Of a stretch of DNA of 5,135 nt, positions 1 to 5,135 are shown piece by piece. Location: assembly GCA_028708195.1 (NCBI GenBank), contig JAQVZK010000187.1, positions 1 to 5,135 of the forward strand, in the 5' to 3' direction. Under the pieces are notes generated by a model. The model was given only the letters and a program-made list of their open reading frames with translations. It made no database searches and had not been told where the DNA came from. The stretch comes from Desulfovibrio sp. (GTDB lineage Bacteria; Desulfobacterota; Desulfovibrionia; Desulfovibrionales; Desulfovibrionaceae). Position 1 is the first letter of the stretch; each line of letters starts with the position of its first letter. The position numbers and the translations under genes are program-made.

Positions 1-227
1 ACGCCCAATACCTGCAACGTGAAGACCTGCTTGGCGAAACGCTGCGCATGGCAAAAAACATGAGTGAAAGCCACGAGGCCTTTCAGCAGGTGGCCGGGCC
101 AGCTCTGGCCCCACTCTTCACCCACGGCCAGTTGCGCAAAATACTCACGCAGCCCGACGACGTGCAGATGCAGGCACTTCTTGATGAGGCCCAACGGCTT
201 TGTATCGACCTTCTGGAGGTTCGCTGA
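1..227 (+). CDS. C-terminal end of a YhaO/SbcD-like DNA repair exonuclease (5' partial)
   Basis: Seen: an open frame enters from the left edge (first whole codon at base 3) and runs 74 codons to TGA at 225-227. The visible protein is mostly helical and acidic, with DLLGETLRMAK near residues 8-18 and a final LLDEAQRLCIDLLEVR. Family knowledge: in YhaO-type members of the SbcD/Mre11 metallophosphoesterase family, the nuclease domain is N-terminal and is followed by a helical C-terminal region ending in a similar leucine-rich helix; these genes usually sit directly before yhaN. Inference: this is the non-catalytic C-terminal part of the nuclease subunit that partners the next gene product. The metal-binding catalytic motifs would lie outside the window, so the assignment rests mainly on the tail pattern and the neighbour. 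The stop overlaps the next start by one base (TGATG), which suggests translational coupling in one operon. Confidence 0.7.
   Translation, partial: AQYLQREDLLGETLRMAKNMSESHEAFQQVAGPALAPLFTHGQLRKILTQPDDVQMQALLDEAQRLCIDLLEVR
215..219 (+). promoter_or_regulatory. Ribosome binding site of the YhaN-type gene
   Basis: GGAGG lies 7 bases before ATG 227, inside the last codons of the upstream gene. It decides the start: the frame is also open back to a TTG at 200, but that codon has no Shine-Dalgarno sequence, whereas 227 has one and begins the family's normal N-terminal strand (MYIQSFHMDGFGIF). The next in-frame ATG at 248 is less well placed. Confidence 0.85.
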
Positions 228-3200
228 TGTATATCCAGTCCTTTCATATGGACGGATTCGGCATTTTTTCCGATGTGACTGTAGAAGGTCTTGGTCCCGG
301 CCTCACCATTTTTTTGGGTGAAAACGAGGCTGGCAAATCTACCTGCCTTGAGTTTTTGCGCTCCACATTGGCAGGGTACCCTGCCCCCAACAGTAAAGAG
401 GGCAAGCTCATTCCCGGGCCGCTTCGCGGTGGCAGCGCTGGCGGCAGCCTGACCCTGCATGCTGGCGAAGGCTCTCTCATGCGGCTCACGCGCCGCCCCG
501 GCGGCGGTGCCAACGGGCAGGCATCCCTTACGGATGATCAGGGCAAACCGCTTGATGAAGATGTTTTGCGCCGGCTTCTTTCAGGTGTCAGCCGCGATGT
601 TTACCGTAACGTCTTCGGTTTCAGCCTCACCGAGCTTGAGCATATGGGCAATCTTACAGGCGAAAGTGTGCGGCACGCCCTGTATGGGGCCAGCTTTGGC
701 CCTGGCCTGCGCGCCCCTGCCGAAGCGCTCAACATCCTGAAAAAACAGAATGAAGAAATTTTCAAATCTGGTGGCAGCAAGCCCCCTCTCAATCTGGCCC
801 TCAAACAGCTCAACGACCTGCGCCAGCGCATGGCCGAACTGCGGCAGCAGCAGGCCGGGTTTGACGAACTGGCACGAGAACTGGACGAAAAACGCGAGGA
901 GCTGACCGCTGCGCGCGGCCATAAAACACAGTTGGAAGATGAAAGGCGATTGCTCGAACGCCGTTTGGGCGTTTGGCTTCAATGGAATGAATGGCGCATG
1001 GTCTGCGCTGGCCTTGAGCGGCTTGGCCCGGTCAATGAAACCTTTCCTGAAGACGGGCAGGCCCGTCTGGCCCGCGCTCAGGAGGCCCGCGAAAGCTGCG
1101 AGCGCCATTTGGCCGCCCGCACTGAAAAACGTAACCTCATGCGCGAACGGCGCGATGCCGTCCAACTGGACGTGCCCCTGCTGGACGCCTTGCCCGTAGT
1201 GCGCCGCATGGCCGAGCGCAAAAGCGGTTTTCGCCAGGCCCTGACAGCCCTGCCAGCACAAAAGGACCGCTGCCGCCGTGCAGAGGAAGACCTTGGCCGT
1301 GAGCTTGCGCGCCTTGGCCCTGACTGGAGCTGTGACCGCATTCGCCAGACCGACCGCTCCCTTTTCGCCCGCGAAGACCTTGAAAAGCAGGCTCGCGAAA
1401 TGACGGCTTCGGCTTCGGCTCATCAGGCCGCCGTAGACACCTTGAACCAGTGCAACCGTGAGGTGGAAACCGCCGAGCGCGATGTGGCCTCTTCTCAGAA
1501 AGACCTTGCCGTTTTGCCCACCCCCGTAGCCGCACTGGACGACGATCAGCGCGACACCCTGCGGCAGGCCCTGGCCCGGCAAGAAGAAGCACGCCGCCAG
1601 ATACCGCTGCGCCAGCGTGCCGTGCAGGAGGCCCGCACAACTTTTGCCCGTGCTCTTACACCGCTGCGGCTTTCTGGCGTCGGCGCAACCGATGCCGACG
1701 ACTCTGCCGTGGGCACGCTCGACGCGCTGCTGGCCCGGCAGGATGAAGCTCTGGAACTGGCTGCCAGCGTACAAGAGCGGCTGGAGCATGCCTCCGAAGC
1801 CGCACAGGCTGTGCAGCAGGCTGAAGAACAGCTGGCCTCGGTCAAATCCCGTATGGAAGCCCTGCGCGAAGAACAGCGGGGCAAAACTGGCCCCACGCGT
1901 GAAGATCTTGACGGACGCACGGCGGCTTTGCGTTCTTTGCGGGCCTTGTCTTCTTCGCTCGGCACAGAGAAGCAAAGACTGGATGAACTGGATGCGCGGC
2001 TGGACAACGAGCCGCCTGTAAAAAACGTCAAGAACCTTCCCCTGCTGATTCTGGGTCTGACCTTTTTTGCGGCCGGAGTCGGCATGCTGCTGACTTTTTG
2101 GCGTCTTGGGCTCACCACCATCCCCCTGGCAGAAGGCATGGACCTGCCCGTCAATCTTTGGTCCGGCTACCTTATTTTGCTTTGTGGCGTAGGCTTTTTA
2201 GCTGGTGGCCTGCCGCACAACGGCCCAGAAGCAAAACGCCGCAAAAAGGAGCTGGCCAACCTGCAAAACCGCCGCGAAACATGCGCCAACCACGTGGCCG
2301 AACTCGAAGGACAGGCATGGCAACTCTGCCAGACAGCACACGTGCAGAGCATGGATATGGTCACTCTGGAAGCCACTGAAGTTCTGCTGGAAAGGGAACG
2401 TGAACAGTGCTTTCATGAAGAGCGGACACGCAAGGATATGGAAGGGCTCAAGCGCACGACAGACCTTGCCCGTACAGAGGTCAGCAGACGGCAGGCACTG
2501 TGTCAGGAAGTTGAAGGCGTCGTGCAGCAAACCCGGCGCCGCTGGCATGAGTTCATGCTCACGCTTAAAGTCGGTAACGTCCCGGCCCCTGAAGGAGCGG
2601 CGGCCTTTTTTGCCAGGGCGGAATCGGCCAGACTGGCCTACAGCGCCGTGGCGGCCGCTCGGGCCGAATGCAGCGCCCTTGAGGACGACCTCACGCGCGC
2701 CGAAGAGCGCATGCGCAAGATCGCCGCTGTGGCGGAGCGCTTGCCTGCCGTAGCTGCTGCCGAAAACTCGCTTCAGGCAGGGGATGGTCTTTCGGACAGA
2801 CTTGCAGAAACCGCCCGCCAGATACTGGAATCCTGCCGCGAAGCCGATGCCGCACGGGAGCAACGCATCAAGGCCGAAGCCGCCCTGCAAAATGCTGAAA
2901 GCGACCGGCAACGCAACAGAACACGGCAGACTGAAGCCACTAACGAACTGCGCTCGGCTCAGGATCGCCTGAACGCGGCTCGCAGCCAGTGGGCGCATTG
3001 CCTTGAGGGGCTTGGGCTGGGCACGGATCTTGACCCTGAAACCGTGCGCGAAGCTTTCAAATATATGGAAAACTGTTTGGCTGCCGAATCCGCGCTTGAG
3101 CGCGCCCAGATGGAACAATCGCAAAGTCAGGCAGAGCTGGCCGCCCTGCGTGAACCACTGTCTCAACTGCTTGGCAGCCTGAACCGTCCCCCCGTCATCG

Positions 3201-4243
3201 ACAGCAACGAAGAGCCCGACTGGCTGGCCAGCCTTGATGCTGTGCTTGAAACGGCAGAAGATATGGCCATTGCCCAAACCCGCCGCCACGGCCTGGATCA
3301 GGAACTGGCCGAGCTTGTCAGCGAAGCTCGGGCCGCTGAGGCGGCGCTGGATTCAGCCATGCACGCCGAACGCAGCCTTCTGGCCCTGGCGGGTGCCGTG
3401 GATGCCGAGGATTTCTTGCGTCAGGCCGCGCGCCATGAGGAGCAACGCAACCTTGCGCACCGCAGGGCGGACCTTGAAGACGCCTTGCGTCTGGCTGCCG
3501 ACAAGTGCCCCCTGAATACATTTTTGGCCCAGTTTGAAGCCGAAAGCCAGGAAGCCCAGGAAAAACGCTGTACCAACATCAAAGAAGAACTGCTTCAACT
3601 TCAGGATAAGGAGCAGGACTTGAGTGACAGAGTGAGCACCTTGCGCTCCGCTGTTGAAGCCCTGTCGCATAATGATGTGTTGGCCCAACTGCAGCAGCAA
3701 GCTGCCACCCTTGAAGAAAGCATGCAACGCATGGCTTTTGACTGGAGCCGTAAGGCCTTGGCGCGGGCTATTCTTGAGGCCGCCAAAAGCAACTTTGAAC
3801 GAGAACGGCAACCTGAAGTCATTCGTCTGGCTTCAGAAATTTTTGCACGCATTACAGCCCGCCGCTGGCTGGGCATAAGCGCGTCACTTGAAGATAAAAC
3901 CTTAAAAATCCTGCCCCCACAGGGTGAACCCCTGGCACCAGAAAACCTCAGCAGAGGTGCGCGCGAGCAGGCCTATCTTGCCCTGCGCCTGGCCTATATC
4001 AAAAACCACGCGGCCCACGCCGTGCCCCTCCCCATCATTATGGATGAGGTTCTCGTCAACTTTGACCCCCAAAGAGCCGAGCGCACGGCTCGCGCTTTCG
4101 TTGACCTCACCGACGCTGGAAGCAGTAACGGGCACCAGCTCCTGTACTTTACCTGCCAGCCCCACATGGTGGATCTTCTGCGCAAAGCAGAACCAACGGC
4201 GGCGCTTTTTCATGTGGAGCAAGGTAACATCACCGCCGCCTGA
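227..4243 (+). CDS. yhaN: YhaN-type membrane-anchored Rad50/SbcC-like ATPase, 1338 aa
   Basis: Seen: an N-terminal ATPase half with Walker A GENEAGKST at residues 31-39, then the segment DVYRNVFGFSLTELE near 124-138 where this family's N-lobe contacts lie. Long Ala/Glu/Arg/Gln-rich coiled coil runs from about 190 to 600 and from 665 to 1190. The C-terminal half has the ABC signature LSRGAREQ (1241-1248), Walker B and catalytic acid IIMDE (1270-1274), D-loop NFDPQRA (1278-1284) and H-loop TCQPH with His1313. Two hydrophobic helices (about 606-625 and 644-662) interrupt the coiled coil, and KRRKK follows at 670-674. I see no CxxC zinc hook anywhere. Family knowledge: YhaN-type (AAA_27) ATPases pair with YhaO nucleases and carry a central membrane segment; Bacillus YhaN is shorter, roughly 960 aa. 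Inference: ATP-driven DNA end or structure processing with the preceding nuclease at the cytoplasmic membrane. The exact physiological substrate is unknown. The length is at the long end for the family, apparently from extended coiled coil. Confidence 0.93.
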   Translation: MYIQSFHMDGFGIFSDVTVEGLGPGLTIFLGENEAGKSTCLEFLRSTLAGYPAPNSKEGKLIPGPLRGGSAGGSLTLHAGEGSLMRLTRRPGGGANGQASLTDDQGKPLDEDVLRRLLSGVSRDVYRNVFGFSLTELEHMGNLTGESVRHALYGASFGPGLRAPAEALNILKKQNEEIFKSGGSKPPLNLALKQLNDLRQRMAELRQQQAGFDELARELDEKREELTAARGHKTQLEDERRLLERRLGVWLQWNEWRMVCAGLERLGPVNETFPEDGQARLARAQEARESCERHLAARTEKRNLMRERRDAVQLDVPLLDALPVVRRMAERKSGFRQALTALPAQKDRCRRAEEDLGRELARLGPDWSCDRIRQTDRSLFAREDLEKQAREMTASASAHQAAVDTLNQCNREVETAERDVASSQKDLAVLPTPVAALDDDQRDTLRQALARQEEARRQIPLRQRAVQEARTTFARALTPLRLSGVGATDADDSAVGTLDALLARQDEALELAASVQERLEHASEAAQAVQQAEEQLASVKSRMEALREEQRGKTGPTREDLDGRTAALRSLRALSSSLGTEKQRLDELDARLDNEPPVKNVKNLPLLILGLTFFAAGVGMLLTFWRLGLTTIPLAEGMDLPVNLWSGYLILLCGVGFLAGGLPHNGPEAKRRKKELANLQNRRETCANHVAELEGQAWQLCQTAHVQSMDMVTLEATEVLLEREREQCFHEERTRKDMEGLKRTTDLARTEVSRRQALCQEVEGVVQQTRRRWHEFMLTLKVGNVPAPEGAAAFFARAESARLAYSAVAAARAECSALEDDLTRAEERMRKIAAVAERLPAVAAAENSLQAGDGLSDRLAETARQILESCREADAAREQRIKAEAALQNAESDRQRNRTRQTEATNELRSAQDRLNAARSQWAHCLEGLGLGTDLDPETVREAFKYMENCLAAESALERAQMEQSQSQAELAALREPLSQLLGSLNRPPVIDSNEEPDWLASLDAVLETAEDMAIAQTRRHGLDQELAELVSEARAAEAALDSAMHAERSLLALAGAVDAEDFLRQAARHEEQRNLAHRRADLEDALRLAADKCPLNTFLAQFEAESQEAQEKRCTNIKEELLQLQDKEQDLSDRVSTLRSAVEALSHNDVLAQLQQQAATLEESMQRMAFDWSRKALARAILEAAKSNFERERQPEVIRLASEIFARITARRWLGISASLEDKTLKILPPQGEPLAPENLSRGAREQAYLALRLAYIKNHAAHAVPLPIIMDEVLVNFDPQRAERTARAFVDLTDAGSSNGHQLLYFTCQPHMVDLLRKAEPTAALFHVEQGNITAA
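2042..2212 (+). other. Membrane hairpin at the coiled-coil apex of the YhaN-type ATPase
   Basis: Two hydrophobic stretches, residues 606-625 (LLILGLTFFAAG...) and 644-662 (LWSGYLILLCGVG...), are separated by a short loop of about 18 residues. Lysines precede the first helix and KRRKK follows the second, so the positive-inside rule predicts both coiled-coil ends in the cytoplasm and the short loop outside. The hairpin occupies the position where Rad50 and SbcC have the zinc hook. This is a domain within the gene, not a separate gene. Confidence 0.85.
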
Positions 4244-4365
4244 CCCAGCCGGCACACACCGTATTGCGCACAGCCGCCGTCTTTACTTGAGTGTTATGCA
4301 GTTAATTAATATTTAAGCATTCGTTCACGTATAACTATATCAATTTGTAAATGATAAAACCTACT

Positions 4366-4386
4366 AATTGAAAAAGAATTTCAATT
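4366..4386. promoter_or_regulatory. Fur-box-like dyad 1
   Basis: Perfect 8-bp inverted arms AATTGAAA (4366-4373) and TTTCAATT (4379-4386) flank a 5-base spacer. The 15-bp core at 4369-4383 differs at two positions from TGAAAAT-N-ATTTTCA, the form I recall for Fur sites in Desulfovibrio-like bacteria. It lies about 65 bp before the start of the Cys/His-rich protein gene. Binding by Fur is inferred from the pattern and from the metal-binding character of the product; another dimeric repressor cannot be excluded. Confidence 0.55.
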
Positions 4387-4388
4387 CT

Positions 4389-4407
4389 ATTGACATACAT
4401 TTTCAAT
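4389..4407. promoter_or_regulatory. Fur-box-like dyad 2, overlapping the -35 element
   Basis: ATTGA (4389-4393) and TCAAT (4403-4407) are inverted arms with the same 19-bp outer span as in dyad 1. The right half matches ATTTTCA perfectly, while the left half is weaker (TGACATA). Its centre (4398) is 22 bp from the centre of dyad 1 (4376), about two helical turns, so two dimers could sit on the same DNA face. It covers the TTGACA hexamer, so occupancy would block RNA polymerase. Confidence 0.5.
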
Positions 4408-4416
4408 CATGACAAT
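4390..4416 (+). promoter_or_regulatory. Possible sigma-70 promoter of the Cys/His-rich protein gene
   Basis: A perfect -35 hexamer TTGACA lies at 4390-4395. The best -10 candidate is GACAAT at 4411-4416 (4 of 6 matches), with a short 15-base spacer; at 17 bases only CAATGT is found, which is poor. A start near 4423 would give a leader of about 29 bases. An alternative is TTGAAA (4368-4373) with TGACAT (4391-4396) at 17 bases, giving a start near 4403. The -35 call is the firmer part. Confidence 0.4.
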
Positions 4417-4461
4417 GTGCGCCATGCCAATAACGCATTTAGGAGGAAAGCATGGCGCACA
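4416..4461 (+). promoter_or_regulatory. 12-bp perfect inverted repeat enclosing RBS and start codon
   Basis: TGTGCGCCATGC (4416-4427) is the exact reverse complement of GCATGGCGCACA (4450-4461), with a 22-base loop. In RNA this is a GC-rich 12-bp stem (8 G-C pairs). The AUG at 4452-4454 is fully paired with 4423-4425, and the AGGAGG Shine-Dalgarno sequence at 4441-4446 is in the loop. The geometry is that of a translation-controlling leader hairpin. The full stem forms only if transcription starts at or before about 4416; from a start near 4423 only CCAUGC/GCAUGG or slightly less would remain. It could alternatively act as a DNA operator. Confidence 0.55.
4441..4446 (+). promoter_or_regulatory. 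Strong ribosome binding site in the hairpin loop
   Basis: AGGAGG ends 5 bases before ATG 4452, a near-ideal Shine-Dalgarno sequence and spacing that fixes this start. It is located in the single-stranded loop of the predicted hairpin at 4416-4461. Confidence 0.88.
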
Positions 4462-4892
4462 ATGGTAGTTCCACTTTAAATGTAAATGTTACCCACCGCT
4501 TCAGTCACGACAACCTCCACATCTGCCTCGGTGATCCGTTTAATCCCCCTCAGGCCGATGCAGTAATTGCCCTTTTGCAGCATAATCACAAGAATTGTAA
4601 GCGTATATTCATTGATGTTAGCCAACTCCACCAGCCCGACCCTTCTGCGGTGACCTCCCTCAAAAAATCTCTGCTTCTCAATGGATTCAACAGAGAAGAA
4701 GTAATTTTTAAAGGTAAAAGCGGCTTTGATATGGCCGTCAATGGCAATCGGGTGCTCATCCGGCAAGAAAAAAAGCATGTCTGCAAGGGCAACTGCGCCA
4801 ATTGCAAATGTGGCCATAAGGGCGATCACCACACGCATGATCATTCGCATGACGATCATCACACCCACCACGGACACAAAAATCATAATTGA
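4452..4892 (+). CDS. STAS-like protein with Cys cluster and His-rich metal-binding tail, 146 aa
   Basis: I do not recognise a named gene. Seen: residues 8-104 alternate strands and helices in a STAS-like order: strand LHICLG (22-27), helix QADAVIALLQHN (34-45), strand RIFIDVSQL (51-59), loop and helix PDPSAVTSLKKSLLLNG (62-78), strand EVIFKG (83-88), strand NRVLIRQ (99-105). PDPSA at 62-66 falls where anti-sigma antagonists have DSSG, with proline where the phosphorylated serine would be. Cysteines at 111, 115, 118 and 120 follow, then 12 histidines within residues 122-145. There is no signal peptide or membrane helix, so the protein is probably cytoplasmic. Inference: it binds Fe, Zn, Ni or similar ions as a chaperone, buffer or sensor. 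The two upstream Fur-like dyads suggest metal-responsive transcription, and the start-codon hairpin suggests a second control. Base composition is visibly more AT-rich than the preceding gene. The STAS-like fold is a pattern judgement, not a search result. Confidence 0.85.
   Translation: MAHNGSSTLNVNVTHRFSHDNLHICLGDPFNPPQADAVIALLQHNHKNCKRIFIDVSQLHQPDPSAVTSLKKSLLLNGFNREEVIFKGKSGFDMAVNGNRVLIRQEKKHVCKGNCANCKCGHKGDHHTHDHSHDDHHTHHGHKNHN
4782..4886 (+). other. Cys-x3-Cys-x2-Cys-x-Cys cluster followed by His-rich tail
   Basis: Residues 111-120 read CKGNCANCKC, a compact four-thiolate site able to hold one metal ion or an Fe-S centre. Residues 122-145 contain 12 His plus 4 Asp in a low-complexity HxH/HH pattern, like the nickel/zinc storage tails of HypB, SlyD, UreE or CooJ. 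The DNA in this stretch is correspondingly repetitive (CAT/CAC/GAT codons), so tail length may vary among strains. Confidence 0.85.
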
Positions 4893-4898
4893 CCACGG

Positions 4899-4983
4899 TT
4901 GCCTGCTTTAAGCGCGTACGCACCCAATTGCGAAGACAAATTAGCGCATTGCCTGCTGCCAAAAGATGCTTCGCATACGCACC
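4899..4983 (+). repeat. Ordered pair of short direct repeats in the intergenic region
   Basis: TTGCCTGCT occurs at 4899-4907 and 4949-4957. Each copy is followed by TACGCACC (4917-4924 and 4976-4983), after 9 and 18 bases respectively. The same two words in the same order suggest a decayed local duplication or two copies of a bipartite binding site. No function can be assigned. The rest of the 183-bp noncoding stretch (4893-5075) shows no RNA gene or convincing terminator. Confidence 0.4.
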
Positions 4984-5008
4984 TTACCGGGTGACACAAA
5001 TAATGGCC

Positions 5009-5014
5009 TATAAC
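5009..5014 (+). promoter_or_regulatory. Possible -10 element for the gene at 5076
   Basis: TATAAC matches the sigma-70 -10 consensus at five of six positions and lies 61 bases before the ATG. The best -35-like word, GTGACA at 4991-4996, is only 12 bases away, which is too close, and at normal spacing only weak words are present. Treat it as a candidate from an activator-dependent or weak promoter. Confidence 0.25.
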
Positions 5015-5063
5015 GCGACAAGGTGATGGTGTATCCAATACCGCCCACGCGAAAACCATAACT

Positions 5064-5068
5064 GGAGG
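5064..5068 (+). promoter_or_regulatory. Ribosome binding site of the last gene
   Basis: GGAGG lies 7 bases before ATG 5076, an ideal spacing. A second ATG at 5080 in another frame is open to the window end but would be 11 bases from the site, so 5076 is preferred. Confidence 0.75.
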
Positions 5069-5075
5069 AAAAGGT

Positions 5076-5135
5076 ATGAATGCTAAGGAAAGGATCGGCT
5101 TGCAGCGCTTCAAAAAGACCTGCATGGTGGCAGTG
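5076..5135 (+). CDS. Start of an unidentified gene (3' partial, 20 codons visible)
   Basis: An open frame starts at ATG 5076 behind a good Shine-Dalgarno sequence and continues through the window edge; MNAKERIGLQRFKKTCMVAV is all that is visible. The stretch is basic (two Arg, three Lys, one Glu) and turns hydrophobic at the end (CMVAV), as the n-region and beginning of the h-region of a signal peptide or N-terminal membrane anchor would. That reading is inference from few residues. The 183-bp gap to the preceding gene and the possible -10 element argue for its own transcription unit. Confidence 0.6.
   Translation, partial: MNAKERIGLQRFKKTCMVAV

Noticed and set aside
581..1975. Long minus-strand open frame of 464 codons inside the YhaN-type gene
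   Set aside because: It is antisense to a well-supported ATPase gene, has no recognisable domain pattern, and arises from the codon bias of the sense strand. The same applies to the minus-strand frame at 2198-3289.
4196..4280. ACGGCGGC (4196-4203) pairing with GCCGCCGT (4273-4280) as a terminator for the YhaN-type gene
   Set aside because: The loop is 69 bases and no real T-tract follows (CTTTACTT). A shorter pairing, GGCGGCG with CGCCGCC at 4234-4240, has no T run either. I see no convincing intrinsic terminator.
4338..4356. Imperfect dyad TATCA...TGATA with a near-match to the IHF consensus (ATCAATTTGTAA)
   Set aside because: Only the outer five bases and a few inner pairs match, the half-sites are inverted relative to a Fur box, and the IHF match misses a key T. 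AT-rich DNA gives such matches easily.
4409..4468. Short upstream frame ATGACAATG... of 19 codons overlapping the start of the Cys/His-rich gene, a possible leader peptide
   Set aside because: No Shine-Dalgarno sequence precedes either ATG, and its sequence is dictated by the inverted repeat and the true RBS.
4925..4951. Hairpin CAATTGCG / CGCATTG after the Cys/His-rich gene as a terminator
   Set aside because: The stem has a bulge, the loop is 12 bases and no T-tract follows.
4964..4977. Small hairpin ATGC-TTC-GCAT, with CTTTT following on the minus strand
   Set aside because: A 4-bp stem is too short for a terminator, and no minus-strand gene ends there.
5004..5018. TGGCCTATAACGCGA as a sigma-54 (-24/-12) promoter
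   Set aside because: At the fixed 10-base spacing after GG the -12 position reads GA rather than GC.
4883..5125. Minus-strand frame of 80 codons across the last intergenic region
   Set aside because: It overlaps the start and RBS of the gene at 5076, and its composition (many Cys, Pro and Ser) does not look like a conserved protein.

Overview
The window looks like chromosomal DNA of a Gram-negative, probably Desulfovibrio-type sulfate reducer. The basis is the moderately high-GC coding style, the TGATG-coupled nuclease/ATPase pair, and AT-rich intergenic DNA with TTGA...TCAA dyads like the Fur sites of that group. This assignment is inference; no rRNA or other diagnostic marker is present. 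All recognised genes are on the + strand.

Bases 1-4243 hold a two-gene operon. The first gene is only the last 74 codons of what appears to be a YhaO/SbcD-like metallophosphoesterase (DNA repair exonuclease). Its TGA stop shares one base with the ATG of a 1338-residue YhaN-type ATPase. That protein is a Rad50/SbcC-like ABC ATPase whose long coiled coil carries a two-helix membrane hairpin in the middle instead of a zinc hook. Together they would form a membrane-tethered relative of the SbcCD/Mre11-Rad50 nuclease complex.

Bases 4244-4451 are an AT-rich regulatory region of 208 bp. It holds two tandem TTGA...TCAA dyads 22 bp apart (Fur-box-like), a perfect TTGACA -35 hexamer overlapping the second dyad, and a 12-bp perfect inverted repeat. 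The 3' arm of that repeat contains the start codon of the next gene, and its loop exposes the Shine-Dalgarno sequence.

Bases 4452-4892 encode a 146-residue protein not recognised by name. It has a small STAS-like alpha/beta body, then a four-cysteine cluster, then a tail with 12 histidines in 24 residues. With the Fur-like sites, this points to a metal-responsive, metal-binding protein. It is the most interesting locus in the window.

Bases 4893-5075 are noncoding and contain a pair of ordered short direct repeats and a possible -10 element. A further gene begins at 5076 with a good ribosome binding site; only its first 20 codons are inside the window and the product cannot be identified.
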